Part shown: positions 26,251 to 35,110 of the stretch, in pieces
Position numbering within the stretch: position 1 is the stretch's first letter
Layout: the number at the start of each line of letters is the position of its first letter
Source: Solimonas sp036405815
GTDB lineage: Bacteria > Pseudomonadota > Gammaproteobacteria > Nevskiales > Nevskiaceae
Reading direction: 5' to 3'
Length of the DNA stretch: 64,000 nt
Assembly: GCA_036405815.1 (NCBI GenBank)
Contig: DASWWX010000040.1
Location: 1 to 64,000 of the forward strand
Notes under the pieces: model-generated
Told to the model about the DNA's origin: nothing
The model's database searches: none
The model's input: the letters and a program-made list of their open reading frames with translations, nothing else
Translations under genes and position numbers: made by a program

Positions 26251-26637
26251 ATGAGCATTCATATCGTCCGGCTCGGCAGTCCGCGGGCGCCCGGTGAGGG
26301 GCTGCGCCTGGGCACCGTGCGCCGCCCACCGCGGGGAATCGCCAGATCGGATTTCAGCAGGCTCGACTACTACGACCGCTGGCTGCCGCAGCTCGCCCCC
26401 AGCGAGGCGCTGGTCAAACAGGCGCGCACGGCAACCGACGCCAAGGCCTGGAATACGTTCGTGAAGCGGTACCGCGCCGAGATGGCGGCGCCAGACAATG
26501 CGCGATTGCTCGATCTGCTGGCGGCCCTCTCACAGCAGGCCGACTTCTCGGTCGGCTGCTATTGCGAGGATGAGACGCACTGCCATCGGTCGGTGCTGCG
26601 CGAACTGCTGCAGGAGCGCGGCGCCTCGCTGGCCTGA
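26251..26637 (+). CDS. DUF488-family protein
   Basis: The ATG at 26251 follows the VOC gene by 27 bases. The 128-aa protein has the features of DUF488: an N-terminal IHIVRLGSPR strand, DYYDRWLPQLAPS, WNTFVKRYRAEM and the Cys-rich loop VGCYCEDETHCHRSVLRELL near the C-terminus. The function of this family is not settled. The Cys/His loop (C-x-C-x4-HCHR) suggests metal or nucleotide handling. It is probably co-transcribed with the VOC gene. Confidence 0.88.
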   Translation: MSIHIVRLGSPRAPGEGLRLGTVRRPPRGIARSDFSRLDYYDRWLPQLAPSEALVKQARTATDAKAWNTFVKRYRAEMAAPDNARLLDLLAALSQQADFSVGCYCEDETHCHRSVLRELLQERGASLA

Positions 26638-26662
26638 GACCCGGCGTCAGCGCAGGGCGAGT

Positions 26663-27124
26663 TCAACGCTTCTTGCGCGGCTTCCAGAAACTGATGCGCG
26701 GAATGCCGTCGGCGATGTCCTCGGCGTGGCCGGCGAGTTCGTTGACGTGCAGCGCGATGCGGAAGATGGCAATGCACAGTTCCAGCGCGAAACGCAGCAG
26801 GGTCACCATCACCAGGAACGCGACCGGACCGATCAGCAGCAGACGCAGCAGGCCAACCACCGCCGACTGCGCAAAGCCGTCGAGCGCGAATGCGACGACG
26901 GCGTAACCGCTGGCAGCGATGCCGAGCAGATACAACGTCGGCAGCATGCGCGGGATCAGCAGTTCGCGGAATTCCAGATCGAACAGCCGCCGCAGAAACT
27001 CGAACGACGCCCGCAGACGGACGATCAGGGCGGATTCGGGACGCGACGCGACATCGAGATCGACTTCATCCTCGACATCCAGCGGCGCGCGTCGGGGGGA
27101 GAGACGCAGGCGCAGGGACGACAT
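26663..27124 (-). CDS. DUF4282-like membrane protein
   Basis: The ATG at 27124 gives 153 aa. A charged N-terminal segment (about 1-45) precedes FEFLRRLFDLEFRELLIPR, then two membrane helices (LYLLGIAASGYAVVAFALDG and LLRLLLIGPVAFLVMVTLLR). FALELCIAIFRIALHVNELA follows. This F-D-x-x-F head plus R-x-x-x-E-L-x-I-x-x-F-R-I-x-x-x-(V/N)-E tail matches DUF4282. The function is unknown. It is convergent with the DUF488 gene. Confidence 0.72.
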   Translation of the reverse strand: MSSLRLRLSPRRAPLDVEDEVDLDVASRPESALIVRLRASFEFLRRLFDLEFRELLIPRMLPTLYLLGIAASGYAVVAFALDGFAQSAVVGLLRLLLIGPVAFLVMVTLLRFALELCIAIFRIALHVNELAGHAEDIADGIPRISFWKPRKKR

Positions 27125-27316
27125 GCGCGCATGATCGCCGAAGCCGCGGTCGCGCCGCCAGCGGGAAAACGCCCTGACGACTCAGGGCCCGACACCGCGA
27201 CAGCGCGAACTCGCAGGGAACCCCGCACCCGACCCTTGCACCGGGCCCGCGCACTCGGCGCTCGCATCGACGCCCCGGCACGGTGCAAGCGGGCGGGCGA
27301 CGATGCCGGGCAAGGA

Positions 27317-28594
27317 TCAGGCCGTGCCCTGATTCAGCACCGGCCAGCGTTCGACGATGCGGCCCTGACGCAATACCAGCAGATCGCCGAACTGCAGCAT
27401 CAGCGCCTCGCTCTGGGTCGGTCGCAGGAAGGCGTGATCGTCAACCGCCAGCCCGGTATTGGCCGATCCGTTGGCCATTTCCTGGTTGGAGCTGTAGCCG
27501 TAGATCGCGTTCGGGCGCAGACCGCGCGGCGATTCGTAACGCGCCATCCAGTGCCCTCCGTAGAGGAAATAGCTGCGCTGCCAGTTCGGATTCCAGGCGC
27601 CGAGCGTCGACGACAAGCCTTCCAGGCCCGGCAGCCGCACGCCGTCGCCGGCCTTGAGAATCGGGGTGGCGATGAACAGCGCCGGCTCGAAGCCGTCCAG
27701 CGTGTCGAGATCGAAATCGGTGGGTTTCACCAGACCGGACCCGGCGGCCAGGTCATTAAGCAACTCGTCGTTCTCGTAGAGCCGGAACGTCGGGCTGCCG
27801 GCGCCGTTGAGCGTGACCTCGTCCGACCACAACGCGGCGTAGTCACGGCGCACGGTATCGACATGGCCACGATAGATCTCCTGCACTTTCGCGAACAGCG
27901 ATTCGCGCGAGCCGAGCAGTCGCGGCAGCTTGACCACGTGCGGGTCGTAACCCATGAAGCCGGCGTATTGCAGCTGCTGCGGATGCGCGGCGATCAGGTC
28001 CAGCATCGCCTTCAGGGTTTCGGTGTCGCCGACGCCCCCACGATGCAGGCCGACGTCGATCTCGATGTTGATGCGCAGCCGTAGGTTCTGGCCCTGCGCC
28101 AATTCCAGGTACTCGCGCAGGCGCTGCGGCGTATCGAGCAGCCACTGCAGTTGCCGCGCGGGATCGAAGGCGCCGCGATGCTCGCGGTAGAACAACGCGG
28201 CGGCAGCCGCCGGCATCGGCTTGCCCAGCAGGATGTCGCTGCCGGCAAAGGCCTGCGCCTCGATGCCGAGAAACGGACGATGGAAGGCCATCAGCCGGTT
28301 GGTGTCGGCACGCTTCATGACGTAATCGAGCAGCGGCAGGCTCGGCAGCGACTTGGCGACGACGCGGTAATGCTTGGGCGCGCGGATCGACGCCCGCAGG
28401 CGATCGATGTTGCGATCGAGAAGGTCCAGATCCAGCAGCAGGCTGGGCTGCGCCAGACCGTTGCGACGCAGCTCCTCGTTGAGCGCTCGGAAGTAGTCGT
28501 CGTACGGCGCGCCCTCGTCGCCGGGTCGCAGCCAAGCCAGCGCCGCGCCCGCCGCGGCCACGCCGGCAGCCGCCAGGAAGCCGCGACGCTTCAC
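27317..28594 (-). CDS. Exported PLP-dependent enzyme of the alanine-racemase/DSD1 type
   Basis: The start is a GTG at 28594 that overlaps the stop of the upstream oxidase gene (GTGA). The 425-aa product has a Tat-like signal (KRRGFLAAAGVAAAG). A fold-type III barrel follows, with LLLDLDLLDRNI and VVAKSLPSLPLL, where Lys81 would carry PLP. A C-terminal domain includes FLRPTQSEALMLQFGDLLVL. The family includes D-serine dehydratase, D-threonine aldolase and alanine racemase. Export by Tat makes sense because PLP must be loaded before transport. The coupled partner is a sugar-lactone oxidase, which suggests a shared periplasmic pathway, but the substrate is unknown. Confidence 0.78.
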   Translation of the reverse strand: MKRRGFLAAAGVAAAGAALAWLRPGDEGAPYDDYFRALNEELRRNGLAQPSLLLDLDLLDRNIDRLRASIRAPKHYRVVAKSLPSLPLLDYVMKRADTNRLMAFHRPFLGIEAQAFAGSDILLGKPMPAAAAALFYREHRGAFDPARQLQWLLDTPQRLREYLELAQGQNLRLRINIEIDVGLHRGGVGDTETLKAMLDLIAAHPQQLQYAGFMGYDPHVVKLPRLLGSRESLFAKVQEIYRGHVDTVRRDYAALWSDEVTLNGAGSPTFRLYENDELLNDLAAGSGLVKPTDFDLDTLDGFEPALFIATPILKAGDGVRLPGLEGLSSTLGAWNPNWQRSYFLYGGHWMARYESPRGLRPNAIYGYSSNQEMANGSANTGLAVDDHAFLRPTQSEALMLQFGDLLVLRQGRIVERWPVLNQGTA

Positions 28595-29952
28595 GACGCC
28601 GGCTCCAGCACCGCGCGCAGATGCGCATTGAGCATGCGGCCATCAGGGTCGAGCCGGCGACGCACGCGCTGCCAGTCGTCCCAGCGCGGGTACAGCGTTT
28701 CGAGCTGTTTGGCCTTCAGCGTATGCAGCTTGCCCCAGTGCGGCCGGCCGCCGTACTTCCAGAAGATCGGCTCCACCAGCGAGAACAGCGGCTGGTAGTC
28801 GATCTCGTGATACTGATGGATGGAGATGGACGCCGAGTCGCGACCGTAGAACGGCGACAGCCAGGCATCGTCAGCCGCGACGACGCGATACTCCACCGGG
28901 AACAGCGTGTTCAGGTTTTTCTGGCGTACCGTCTCCAGAATCTCGCGCAGGCAGTCCGGGCCCTGCGCCATCGGCACCTCGTACTCCATCTCGTTGAACC
29001 GGACTTTGCGCGGGCTCGGAAAGATCTTGTACGAGCGGTCGATGCGCTCGCTGGCAGGAAACAGCGTGGTGATCGTGCGCTGCACATTGCCGTCGATCGA
29101 CGGGAACGCGTGCGCGAGTTCCGCGGCCAGCCACAGCAGCGGGTCCACCGGCAGATCGAGCAGCGGCGGCTTGCTCGGCGGCGCGTCGGTTTCGTCCAGC
29201 GACTTGACCAGCGCGGCGTCGGACTCGAAGAACGCCCAGAACTCATAGTGGCGATGCTTCTTGATCGATGCATCGAAATTCTTCAGCACCGACTCCAGCG
29301 GCTCGACGTACTCGCGCTGATGCAGCGAGTAGGCCTTGCGGTTCTGCAGGCGGATCTGGCTGGCAATACCGAGCGCACCCAGCGAGGTGCGCGCGGCCTG
29401 GTAGATGTCGCTGTCGTAGACCGGATTGGCCTCGACGATCTCGCCGCGCGGCGTGACCAGACGGATCCCCTGCATCACCGACGAGAACGATCCCAGGCCC
29501 AGTCCAGTGCCGTGCGTGCTGGTCCCGCAGGCGCCGCCGACCGACTGCGGATCGACATCGCCCTGGTTGATCAGGGCCTGGCCGACATTCCACAACGGCT
29601 CGCCCAGATCGCGCAGCCGCGTGCCAGCCCAGACCGTCGCGGTCAGCGCTTCGGCGTCGTGATCGACCAGGCCGCTCATGTTGTCCAGCGAGAACAACGT
29701 GTCGTCCGTGGTGCACAGCGCACTGAAGGAATGCCCCGCCCCGGTCACGCGCACGGTACCGGTGGCGCTGCGCAGCGCACGCACCAGATCGGATTCGCTG
29801 CGCGGAAACTGCAGGCTGCGCGGTTGCGAGACCTGACTGCCGGACCAGTTGCGCCATTCGCGATTCGCCTGCGCCCCGGCAACGCCCGGCAGGGCAGCAA
29901 GACTGGCGGCACCGACTGCGGCCTTGAGCACGTCGCGGCGTGTGTTCGACAT
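28591..29952 (-). CDS. Tat-exported FAD-linked oxidase of the aldonolactone-oxidase family
   Basis: The ATG at 29952 follows GGGAG; a longer frame from 30027 lacks a ribosome-binding site. The 453-aa protein starts with a twin-arginine signal (NTRRDVLKAAVGAAS). An FAD-binding PCMH domain follows, with NWSGSQ, RVTGAGHSFSALCTTD (His74 is the usual covalent FAD site) and GGACGTSTHGTGLGLGS. The C-terminal D-arabinono-lactone oxidase domain ends in RPHWGKLHTLKA and DPDGRMLNAHLR. Such enzymes oxidise sugar lactones or polyols to ketones with O2 or a respiratory acceptor. The gene overlaps the PLP-enzyme start. Confidence 0.9.
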   Translation of the reverse strand: MSNTRRDVLKAAVGAASLAALPGVAGAQANREWRNWSGSQVSQPRSLQFPRSESDLVRALRSATGTVRVTGAGHSFSALCTTDDTLFSLDNMSGLVDHDAEALTATVWAGTRLRDLGEPLWNVGQALINQGDVDPQSVGGACGTSTHGTGLGLGSFSSVMQGIRLVTPRGEIVEANPVYDSDIYQAARTSLGALGIASQIRLQNRKAYSLHQREYVEPLESVLKNFDASIKKHRHYEFWAFFESDAALVKSLDETDAPPSKPPLLDLPVDPLLWLAAELAHAFPSIDGNVQRTITTLFPASERIDRSYKIFPSPRKVRFNEMEYEVPMAQGPDCLREILETVRQKNLNTLFPVEYRVVAADDAWLSPFYGRDSASISIHQYHEIDYQPLFSLVEPIFWKYGGRPHWGKLHTLKAKQLETLYPRWDDWQRVRRRLDPDGRMLNAHLRAVLEPAS

Positions 29953-30127
29953 CGAGAAAGCTCCCCGGAATCCCGGGGTCGATGCTAGCAGTCCCGCCCG
30001 CGCCGCGGTCGCGACGCCATCAGGCACATCGGCAGTAAATCGCGCTCAATCGACGCGCGCCGCCGGCGCCGGATTGGGCATCACGACCGGAGAAGCCAGC
30101 CACCGCGGCGGTTGCCGCGATGGCGGA

Positions 30128-32296
30128 TCAGAACGAGTAGCTGAGGCTGAGCGCCAGATTGTCGCGGTCGCGGCGGGTATTCAGATCGCCGGCACCGGTG
30201 AACCATTGATAGAGCACCCGCCCCGTCAGGGCCTGCGTGAAGTTGATGTCCGTGCCGGCGACGATCTCGACACGGCCCTCGACGAAATTCTGCATCGGGA
30301 ACGGCGCGATGCCCTCGATGTCCCAGGCCACGATCAGCTGCGGCTTGAAGCTCCAGTCGAACAGCAGGTTGTTGTACTCGCTGCGGATCAGCGCACGCAC
30401 GCCCCAGGCGAAATCGTCGGCGAAGCCCTTGCGCTGCTGTGTCGGCACCAGGGTGCGCGGATCGGGCTGGCCGTCCGGCTGGCCGGTGCCATCGGCGCCG
30501 GGCGCGTAGCTGGTGTTGTTGACGTAGTTGCCTTCGAACTGCAGGCGGCTGCGGTCCGGCATGTTGTAGACCTGCGTCATGCCGGCTTCCAGGATCACCA
30601 GGATCTGGTCGGCGCCCAGCGGATTCTCGCGAATCGCCTTGATCGCGGTCAGGTCGAGCTGGCCCACCTTGAGGCGCTCATAGCCCGGAATCACCTGGTT
30701 GGCTTCGACGCGCCCGTAGCCGCGGTAGTCGACGACATAGCTCGGCACGCCGACGCGAGCCGCCGGGAACGTCGCCGTCAGCAGATCGCCAAGGCCGGGA
30801 AAACCGCCGAGCCCGCCGAGCTGGTTGAGGTCCACACCCAGCGCCGCCAGACCATCGAGCAAGGCCGGCAGAGCCCCCCCCGTCAGATCGCCGTCGATCT
30901 GGTTGGCGGGGAACGCCGGCTGCAGGCCGGCGAAGATGATGTCGGGGATGTGGATCTGCAGCGGCAGGTTCGGACGATACGAGTATTCGCCGGCCAGCGA
31001 CCAATCGCCGATGTTGGTGTTGAAACTGAGCCCGAACATCTGGATGTCTTCGGGGTAGATCAGCTGCGCGCGCACCGTATCCACCGGCAGCGGCTCGCCG
31101 CGATCCGCGAGCGGGTTGATCTTGGGCAGACCCGGATCGCCGTTGAAGCCGTTGCAGCTTAGATAGGCCTCGGCCAGGTTTCCGGCATCGCGCGCGCAGG
31201 ATTCGTCGGCAGCGATGATGTTCGCGTTGGGCAGCCGCGAGTGATAGTTCAGGAAGTAGAAACCCAACTCGGTGCCGCCGTTGAGCCAGTCGGCGTAGTA
31301 GTTGAGGCGCGCGCCGTACTGGCCGCCGTCGCGCGGATCGACTTCCTCCGGATAGATCGTCGTCGTTGTGCTGGTCAGATAACCCAGAACCGGTGCCGCG
31401 TGATAGCGCCGATCCGGATCCTCGCCGAACTGGCCCAGCGACACCTGCGCGTAACGGCCGCCGCCGATCAGGTCGGTGTCCGAGAAGAAGCTGCCGGTGG
31501 CATCCGGCTCCACGCCGACCCAGGCCAGCTGATACAGCAGCTCCGCCGATACCCCTTCGACAACGTCCACCGACAGCAGCGCCAGCGGCACGGCCTGGAA
31601 CACCTCGTTGATCTCCGAGCCCGGCATCCGCAGCCGGTTGGCATTCGGCGGATTGATCTCGGCGAGGCTGTTGAGCTGCACCAGCGTGCTCTCACCCCAG
31701 CGCACGATCTGGTTACCGACCGAGAACGTGCCCTGCCGCGTGTCGTCGATATCGAACGAGTACTGCACAAAGGCGTCGTACAGTTCCACGCCCGACGCAT
31801 AGCGCTCCTCGATATCGCGGGCGCGCTTCGTGCGCCGCGGCTGATACAGCGTGTAGTTATGCGTTTCGTCGAAATCGACGTTGGCCGGATCGTAGTAGGC
31901 CATGCCGCGGATGCGCACCAGCCAATCGCCGTAATTGACGCTCAGATCCGACACCAGCTTGGTGGTGGCAGCGACAAGGTCGTGCTTGTCGTAGTTGAGG
32001 TTGCCGTTGTCGGCGTTGACGCCGCTGAAGGCACCGCGGGCATTGACCAGGCGCTGGTTGGGCGCGGGGTCCAGGTTCAGCGACAGGCAGTCGTCGGGCT
32101 GACACAGCCGCTCCTGACCCGGCACGTTGAGCTTGCCGACCAGGTCGTAGTCGATGTCCTGCATGCGGATGGCGGCGCCGACGCTGGCGCGATTGTTCAG
32201 CGTGAAGCTGGCCCCGGCCCATTCCCAGTCCAGCGCGGTCGCCTGCCCGCACATCATCAGGCCTATCAGGCCCGCTCCTCGCAGCCGTCCTCTCAT
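30128..32296 (-). CDS. DUF1302 outer-membrane protein
   Basis: The ATG at 32296 gives 722 aa. A signal peptide ends near ATALD. Early features of DUF1302 follow: FTLNNRASVGAAIRMQD, LNYDKHDLVAATTKLVSDLS, GDWLVRIRGMAYYDP and GNQIVRWGESTLVQL. The last region is strand-rich and ends in ALSLSYSF, typical of a barrel terminus. DUF1302 proteins are usually encoded near a DUF1329 protein and an MMPL-type RND transporter. The group is linked to uptake or export of hydrophobic compounds, but its substrate is unknown. A promoter with an operator-like palindrome lies upstream. Confidence 0.88.
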   Translation of the reverse strand: MRGRLRGAGLIGLMMCGQATALDWEWAGASFTLNNRASVGAAIRMQDIDYDLVGKLNVPGQERLCQPDDCLSLNLDPAPNQRLVNARGAFSGVNADNGNLNYDKHDLVAATTKLVSDLSVNYGDWLVRIRGMAYYDPANVDFDETHNYTLYQPRRTKRARDIEERYASGVELYDAFVQYSFDIDDTRQGTFSVGNQIVRWGESTLVQLNSLAEINPPNANRLRMPGSEINEVFQAVPLALLSVDVVEGVSAELLYQLAWVGVEPDATGSFFSDTDLIGGGRYAQVSLGQFGEDPDRRYHAAPVLGYLTSTTTTIYPEEVDPRDGGQYGARLNYYADWLNGGTELGFYFLNYHSRLPNANIIAADESCARDAGNLAEAYLSCNGFNGDPGLPKINPLADRGEPLPVDTVRAQLIYPEDIQMFGLSFNTNIGDWSLAGEYSYRPNLPLQIHIPDIIFAGLQPAFPANQIDGDLTGGALPALLDGLAALGVDLNQLGGLGGFPGLGDLLTATFPAARVGVPSYVVDYRGYGRVEANQVIPGYERLKVGQLDLTAIKAIRENPLGADQILVILEAGMTQVYNMPDRSRLQFEGNYVNNTSYAPGADGTGQPDGQPDPRTLVPTQQRKGFADDFAWGVRALIRSEYNNLLFDWSFKPQLIVAWDIEGIAPFPMQNFVEGRVEIVAGTDINFTQALTGRVLYQWFTGAGDLNTRRDRDNLALSLSYSF

Positions 32297-32317
32297 CGCA
32301 CACCCCTGCCGCTTACG

Positions 32318-32353
32318 CTTATAGTTCTGACATCGGCCACTGTCGCAGTGGCC
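32318..32353 (-). promoter_or_regulatory. Promoter of the DUF1302 gene with an overlapping 19-bp palindrome
   Basis: On the minus strand GCGACA (32341-32346) and TATAAG (32318-32323) form -35 and -10 boxes with a 17-base spacer, 21 bases before the start codon. A perfect 8-bp inverted repeat GGCCACTG/CAGTGGCC at 32335-32353 covers the -35 box. A repressor bound there would block transcription. The divergent AraC gene or another regulator could be the binder. Confidence 0.55.
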
Positions 32354-32449
32354 TTCGCTTGCGGCAAACTAAGGAATCGGCGCAGCCCACGCAAGATCGG
32401 AGCGCCAGACCCCCTGGGCGCCAGTGCCAGTCCAGATACTGATAAAACC

Positions 32450-33463
32450 ATGCGCGATTCCGGCCAGATGCTCCAGATCGTCCACCGCGGCATGGTCGCC
32501 GCCGGACTGGACGTCAATGCCCTGTACGAGCGCCTGGGTTATGACGCCGAGAAACTGCCGCTGCGCGAACTGCGCACGCCGCACCAGATGCAGGCGTTCT
32601 TCTGGAAGACGCTGGAAGCCTTCACCGGCGATCCCGAGATCGGCCTGCACCTGTGCCCGCATCTGCCGCCCTATCGCGGCGAGGTGCTCGAGTACCTGAT
32701 GTTCAGCAGCCCGACGCTGGGGGAAGGCGCGCGCCGCGCGATCAAGTACCAGCGCCTGCTCAGTGACGCACTGGATGTGCGCTTCGATGAATTGCCGGAC
32801 GGCCTGTGCATCCTGGTCAACAGCACGACGGTCGATGCGCCGCAGTCGCGCCACACCGAGATCTGCGTGATCTACGAGCTGATCCAGCTCGTGCGCAACC
32901 TCACCGAAAACCGTTATGCCCCGCAGAAGCTGCGCCTGCGCTGGACACAGCGCGCGTCGCTGGAGGAGTACGAACGCATCTTCGGTTGTCCGGTGACGTT
33001 CGAGTGCCCGCGCAACGAGCTGTGGTTCGACGCCGAAGTCGCCGCCTACCGCTCGCCGCACGGCGATCCGGACCTGCTCAAGCTGCACGAGGAGGTCGCG
33101 GAAAAGCGGCTGTCGGCGATCAAGCGCGACGACCTGATCGACCGCATCCGCGCCTTGTTCTCGCAGAAGCTGGAGCTGGAGCAGCTGGAGCTGGACGATG
33201 TCGCGCACGAGCTCGGCATGTCGCCACGGCGTCTGCGCTTCGAGCTGACGCGCGCCGGCACCAGCTTCAGCCAGTTGCTCGCCGACTTCCGCTACGCGCT
33301 GGCGCGCAAGCTGCTGGCGACCACCGAAGAACCGATCGAGAACATCGTCTATCTGACCGGCTTCTCCGAGCCCAGCACCTTTTATCGCGCGTTCAAGCGC
33401 TGGTCCGGCGTTACCCCGGTGCAGTACCGCGAGCGCAAGCGCGCCGCGCGCACCCGGGACTGA
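32450..33463 (+). CDS. AraC-family regulator with an arabinose-binding-type N-terminal domain
   Basis: The ATG at 32450 gives 337 aa. The N-terminal part (MLQIVHRGMVAAGLDVNALYERLGY, then EVLEYLMFSSPTLGEG) matches the OruR/ArgR-like N-terminal domain. The C-terminal AraC HTH pair is visible: LDDVAHELGMSPRRLRFEL, then YALARKLLATTEEPIENIV, VYLTGFSEPSTFYRAFKRWS and GVTPVQYRER. Such regulators often activate lipid or aromatic catabolism. It is divergent from the DUF1302 gene and upstream of DUF1329, so it probably controls one or both. Confidence 0.92.
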   Translation: MRDSGQMLQIVHRGMVAAGLDVNALYERLGYDAEKLPLRELRTPHQMQAFFWKTLEAFTGDPEIGLHLCPHLPPYRGEVLEYLMFSSPTLGEGARRAIKYQRLLSDALDVRFDELPDGLCILVNSTTVDAPQSRHTEICVIYELIQLVRNLTENRYAPQKLRLRWTQRASLEEYERIFGCPVTFECPRNELWFDAEVAAYRSPHGDPDLLKLHEEVAEKRLSAIKRDDLIDRIRALFSQKLELEQLELDDVAHELGMSPRRLRFELTRAGTSFSQLLADFRYALARKLLATTEEPIENIVYLTGFSEPSTFYRAFKRWSGVTPVQYRERKRAARTRD

Positions 33464-33623
33464 CATCGCCGCAGTGCCGGCGACACCGCCGGATTGACCG
33501 GCGCGCCATGGCCCGTACCCGGTCGAGCCATCGCCGATCCGGACCCCTCTGGCATACTGGCCCGGCATCGTCCGCCCTGCCCCACGACGGCGACGGTCCA
33601 CGTCATTACAAGAGGAGAGCAGC

Positions 33624-35039
33624 ATGTCCCACCGCATCCTGTGCGCCGCAGGCGCGCTCGTCCTGGGCCTGTCGGCAGTACCCGGTCTGGCCGCCGTCTC
33701 TGCCGCCGAAGCCGCCAAGCTCGGCAAGGAACTGACACCGGTCGGCGCCATCCGCGCCGCCAACGCCAGCGGCACGATCCCGGAATACACCGGCGAGAAG
33801 AACTTCCCCGAAGAGACCAAGAAGTTCACGCGCGCCAAGCTGGAGCAGATGCGCAAGGCGGACCCGGACAAGCTGGAAGCACAGTTCCGCGGCACGCTCT
33901 CCGAGGACATGCTCAAGCCGGTCTTCGAGATCAACAAGGCCAACATGGCCAAGTACGCCGACAAGCTCACCGAAGGGCACAAGGCGATGCTGCAGAAGTA
34001 TCCGACCTACAAGATGCAGGTCTTCAAATCGGTGCGCACCGCGTTCTGGCCCAAGGAGATCGAGGACGCGACCATCAAGAATGCGACCACCGCCCGCCTG
34101 GAAGGCACGGATTCGGTCAAGGACGCCAAGCTCGGCTTCCCGTTCCCGATCCCCAAGAGCGGCGCCGAGGTGATCTGGAACCACAAGCTCAAGTTCCGCG
34201 GCTCGGCGGCCACGCGCTTCAACAACCAGGCGATCGTCCGCTCGGACGGCAGCTACATCATCACCAAGATCACCGAGGACGTGAAGTTCAAGTACGCCAA
34301 CCTCAAGGAACCGGGCGACTCGAACACGCAGAAGCTGATCGCCTATTACCTGCAGGAAGTGCTGTCACCGCCGCGCGTCGCCGGCCAGATTACGCTGGTG
34401 CACGAAACCGCCGACCAGTCCTCCGGCGGCCGCGCCGCCTGGATCTTCTCGCCGGGCCTGGCCCGCGTGAACCGCGCACCCGAGGTGGGCTACGACAACC
34501 CGTCGATCGGGACCGACAACGAGCAATACAACGATCAGATCGACGTCTTCAACGGTGCGCTGGACCGTTACACCTGGAAGCTGGTGGGCCGCAAGGAAAT
34601 CTTCATTCCGTACAACTCCTACCAGATCAACTCGCCGAAGGTGAAGTACAAGGACATTCTCAAGCCGCACCACGTCAACACCGAGCTGACGCGCTTCGAG
34701 CTGCACCGCGTCTGGGTCGTCGACGCGACGCTCAAGCCGGGCACGCGTCACAACTTCGCGCGCCGCACCTTCTACGTGGATGAAGACTCCTGGTCGATTG
34801 CCGCGGTGGACTGCTACGACGGTCGCGGCACGCTGTGGAAGCTGCAGGAAGCCCACCTGCTCACCGCACCGTTCATCCCGACCACGACCGGCATTCCGGA
34901 AGTCATCGTCGACCTCCAGGCCAATCGCTACTTCGTCACGGCGCTGTCCAACGAAGATGCGATTACCAACTTCGAGGCCAACTTCCCGGATTCGTACTTC
35001 GATCCGTCCAACCTGAAGCGCAAGGCACGCAGCCGCTGA
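33624..35039 (+). CDS. DUF1329 exported protein
   Basis: The ATG at 33624 follows AGAGGAGAG and gives 471 aa with a signal peptide (ILCAAGALVLGLSAVPGLAA). DUF1329 features include LGKELTPVGAIRAANASGTI, PEYTGEKNF, and NNQAIVRSDGSYIITKITED. Later segments are GRAAWIFSPGLARVNRAPEV, GALDRYTWKLVGRKE, YNSYQINSP and FYVDEDSWSIAAVDCYDGRG. The fold is related to lipoprotein carriers of the LolA/LppX type, so it may shuttle lipids in the periplasm. This is inference from the family and from its association with DUF1302 and RND transporters. Confidence 0.9.
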   Translation: MSHRILCAAGALVLGLSAVPGLAAVSAAEAAKLGKELTPVGAIRAANASGTIPEYTGEKNFPEETKKFTRAKLEQMRKADPDKLEAQFRGTLSEDMLKPVFEINKANMAKYADKLTEGHKAMLQKYPTYKMQVFKSVRTAFWPKEIEDATIKNATTARLEGTDSVKDAKLGFPFPIPKSGAEVIWNHKLKFRGSAATRFNNQAIVRSDGSYIITKITEDVKFKYANLKEPGDSNTQKLIAYYLQEVLSPPRVAGQITLVHETADQSSGGRAAWIFSPGLARVNRAPEVGYDNPSIGTDNEQYNDQIDVFNGALDRYTWKLVGRKEIFIPYNSYQINSPKVKYKDILKPHHVNTELTRFELHRVWVVDATLKPGTRHNFARRTFYVDEDSWSIAAVDCYDGRGTLWKLQEAHLLTAPFIPTTTGIPEVIVDLQANRYFVTALSNEDAITNFEANFPDSYFDPSNLKRKARSR

Positions 35040-35058
35040 AGGCTTGCACTCTAATAAC

Positions 35059-35090
35059 GGGGCGGCGGAGACTCTTCGCCGCCCCATTTT
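35059..35090 (+). terminator. Rho-independent terminator after DUF1329
   Basis: GGGGCGGCG pairs with CGCCGCCCC around a nine-base loop and is followed by ATTTT. It lies 20 bases after the DUF1329 stop and 21 bases before the next start. Confidence 0.82.
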
Positions 35091-35110
35091 CATGTCCGGA
35101 GGGAATCTCT

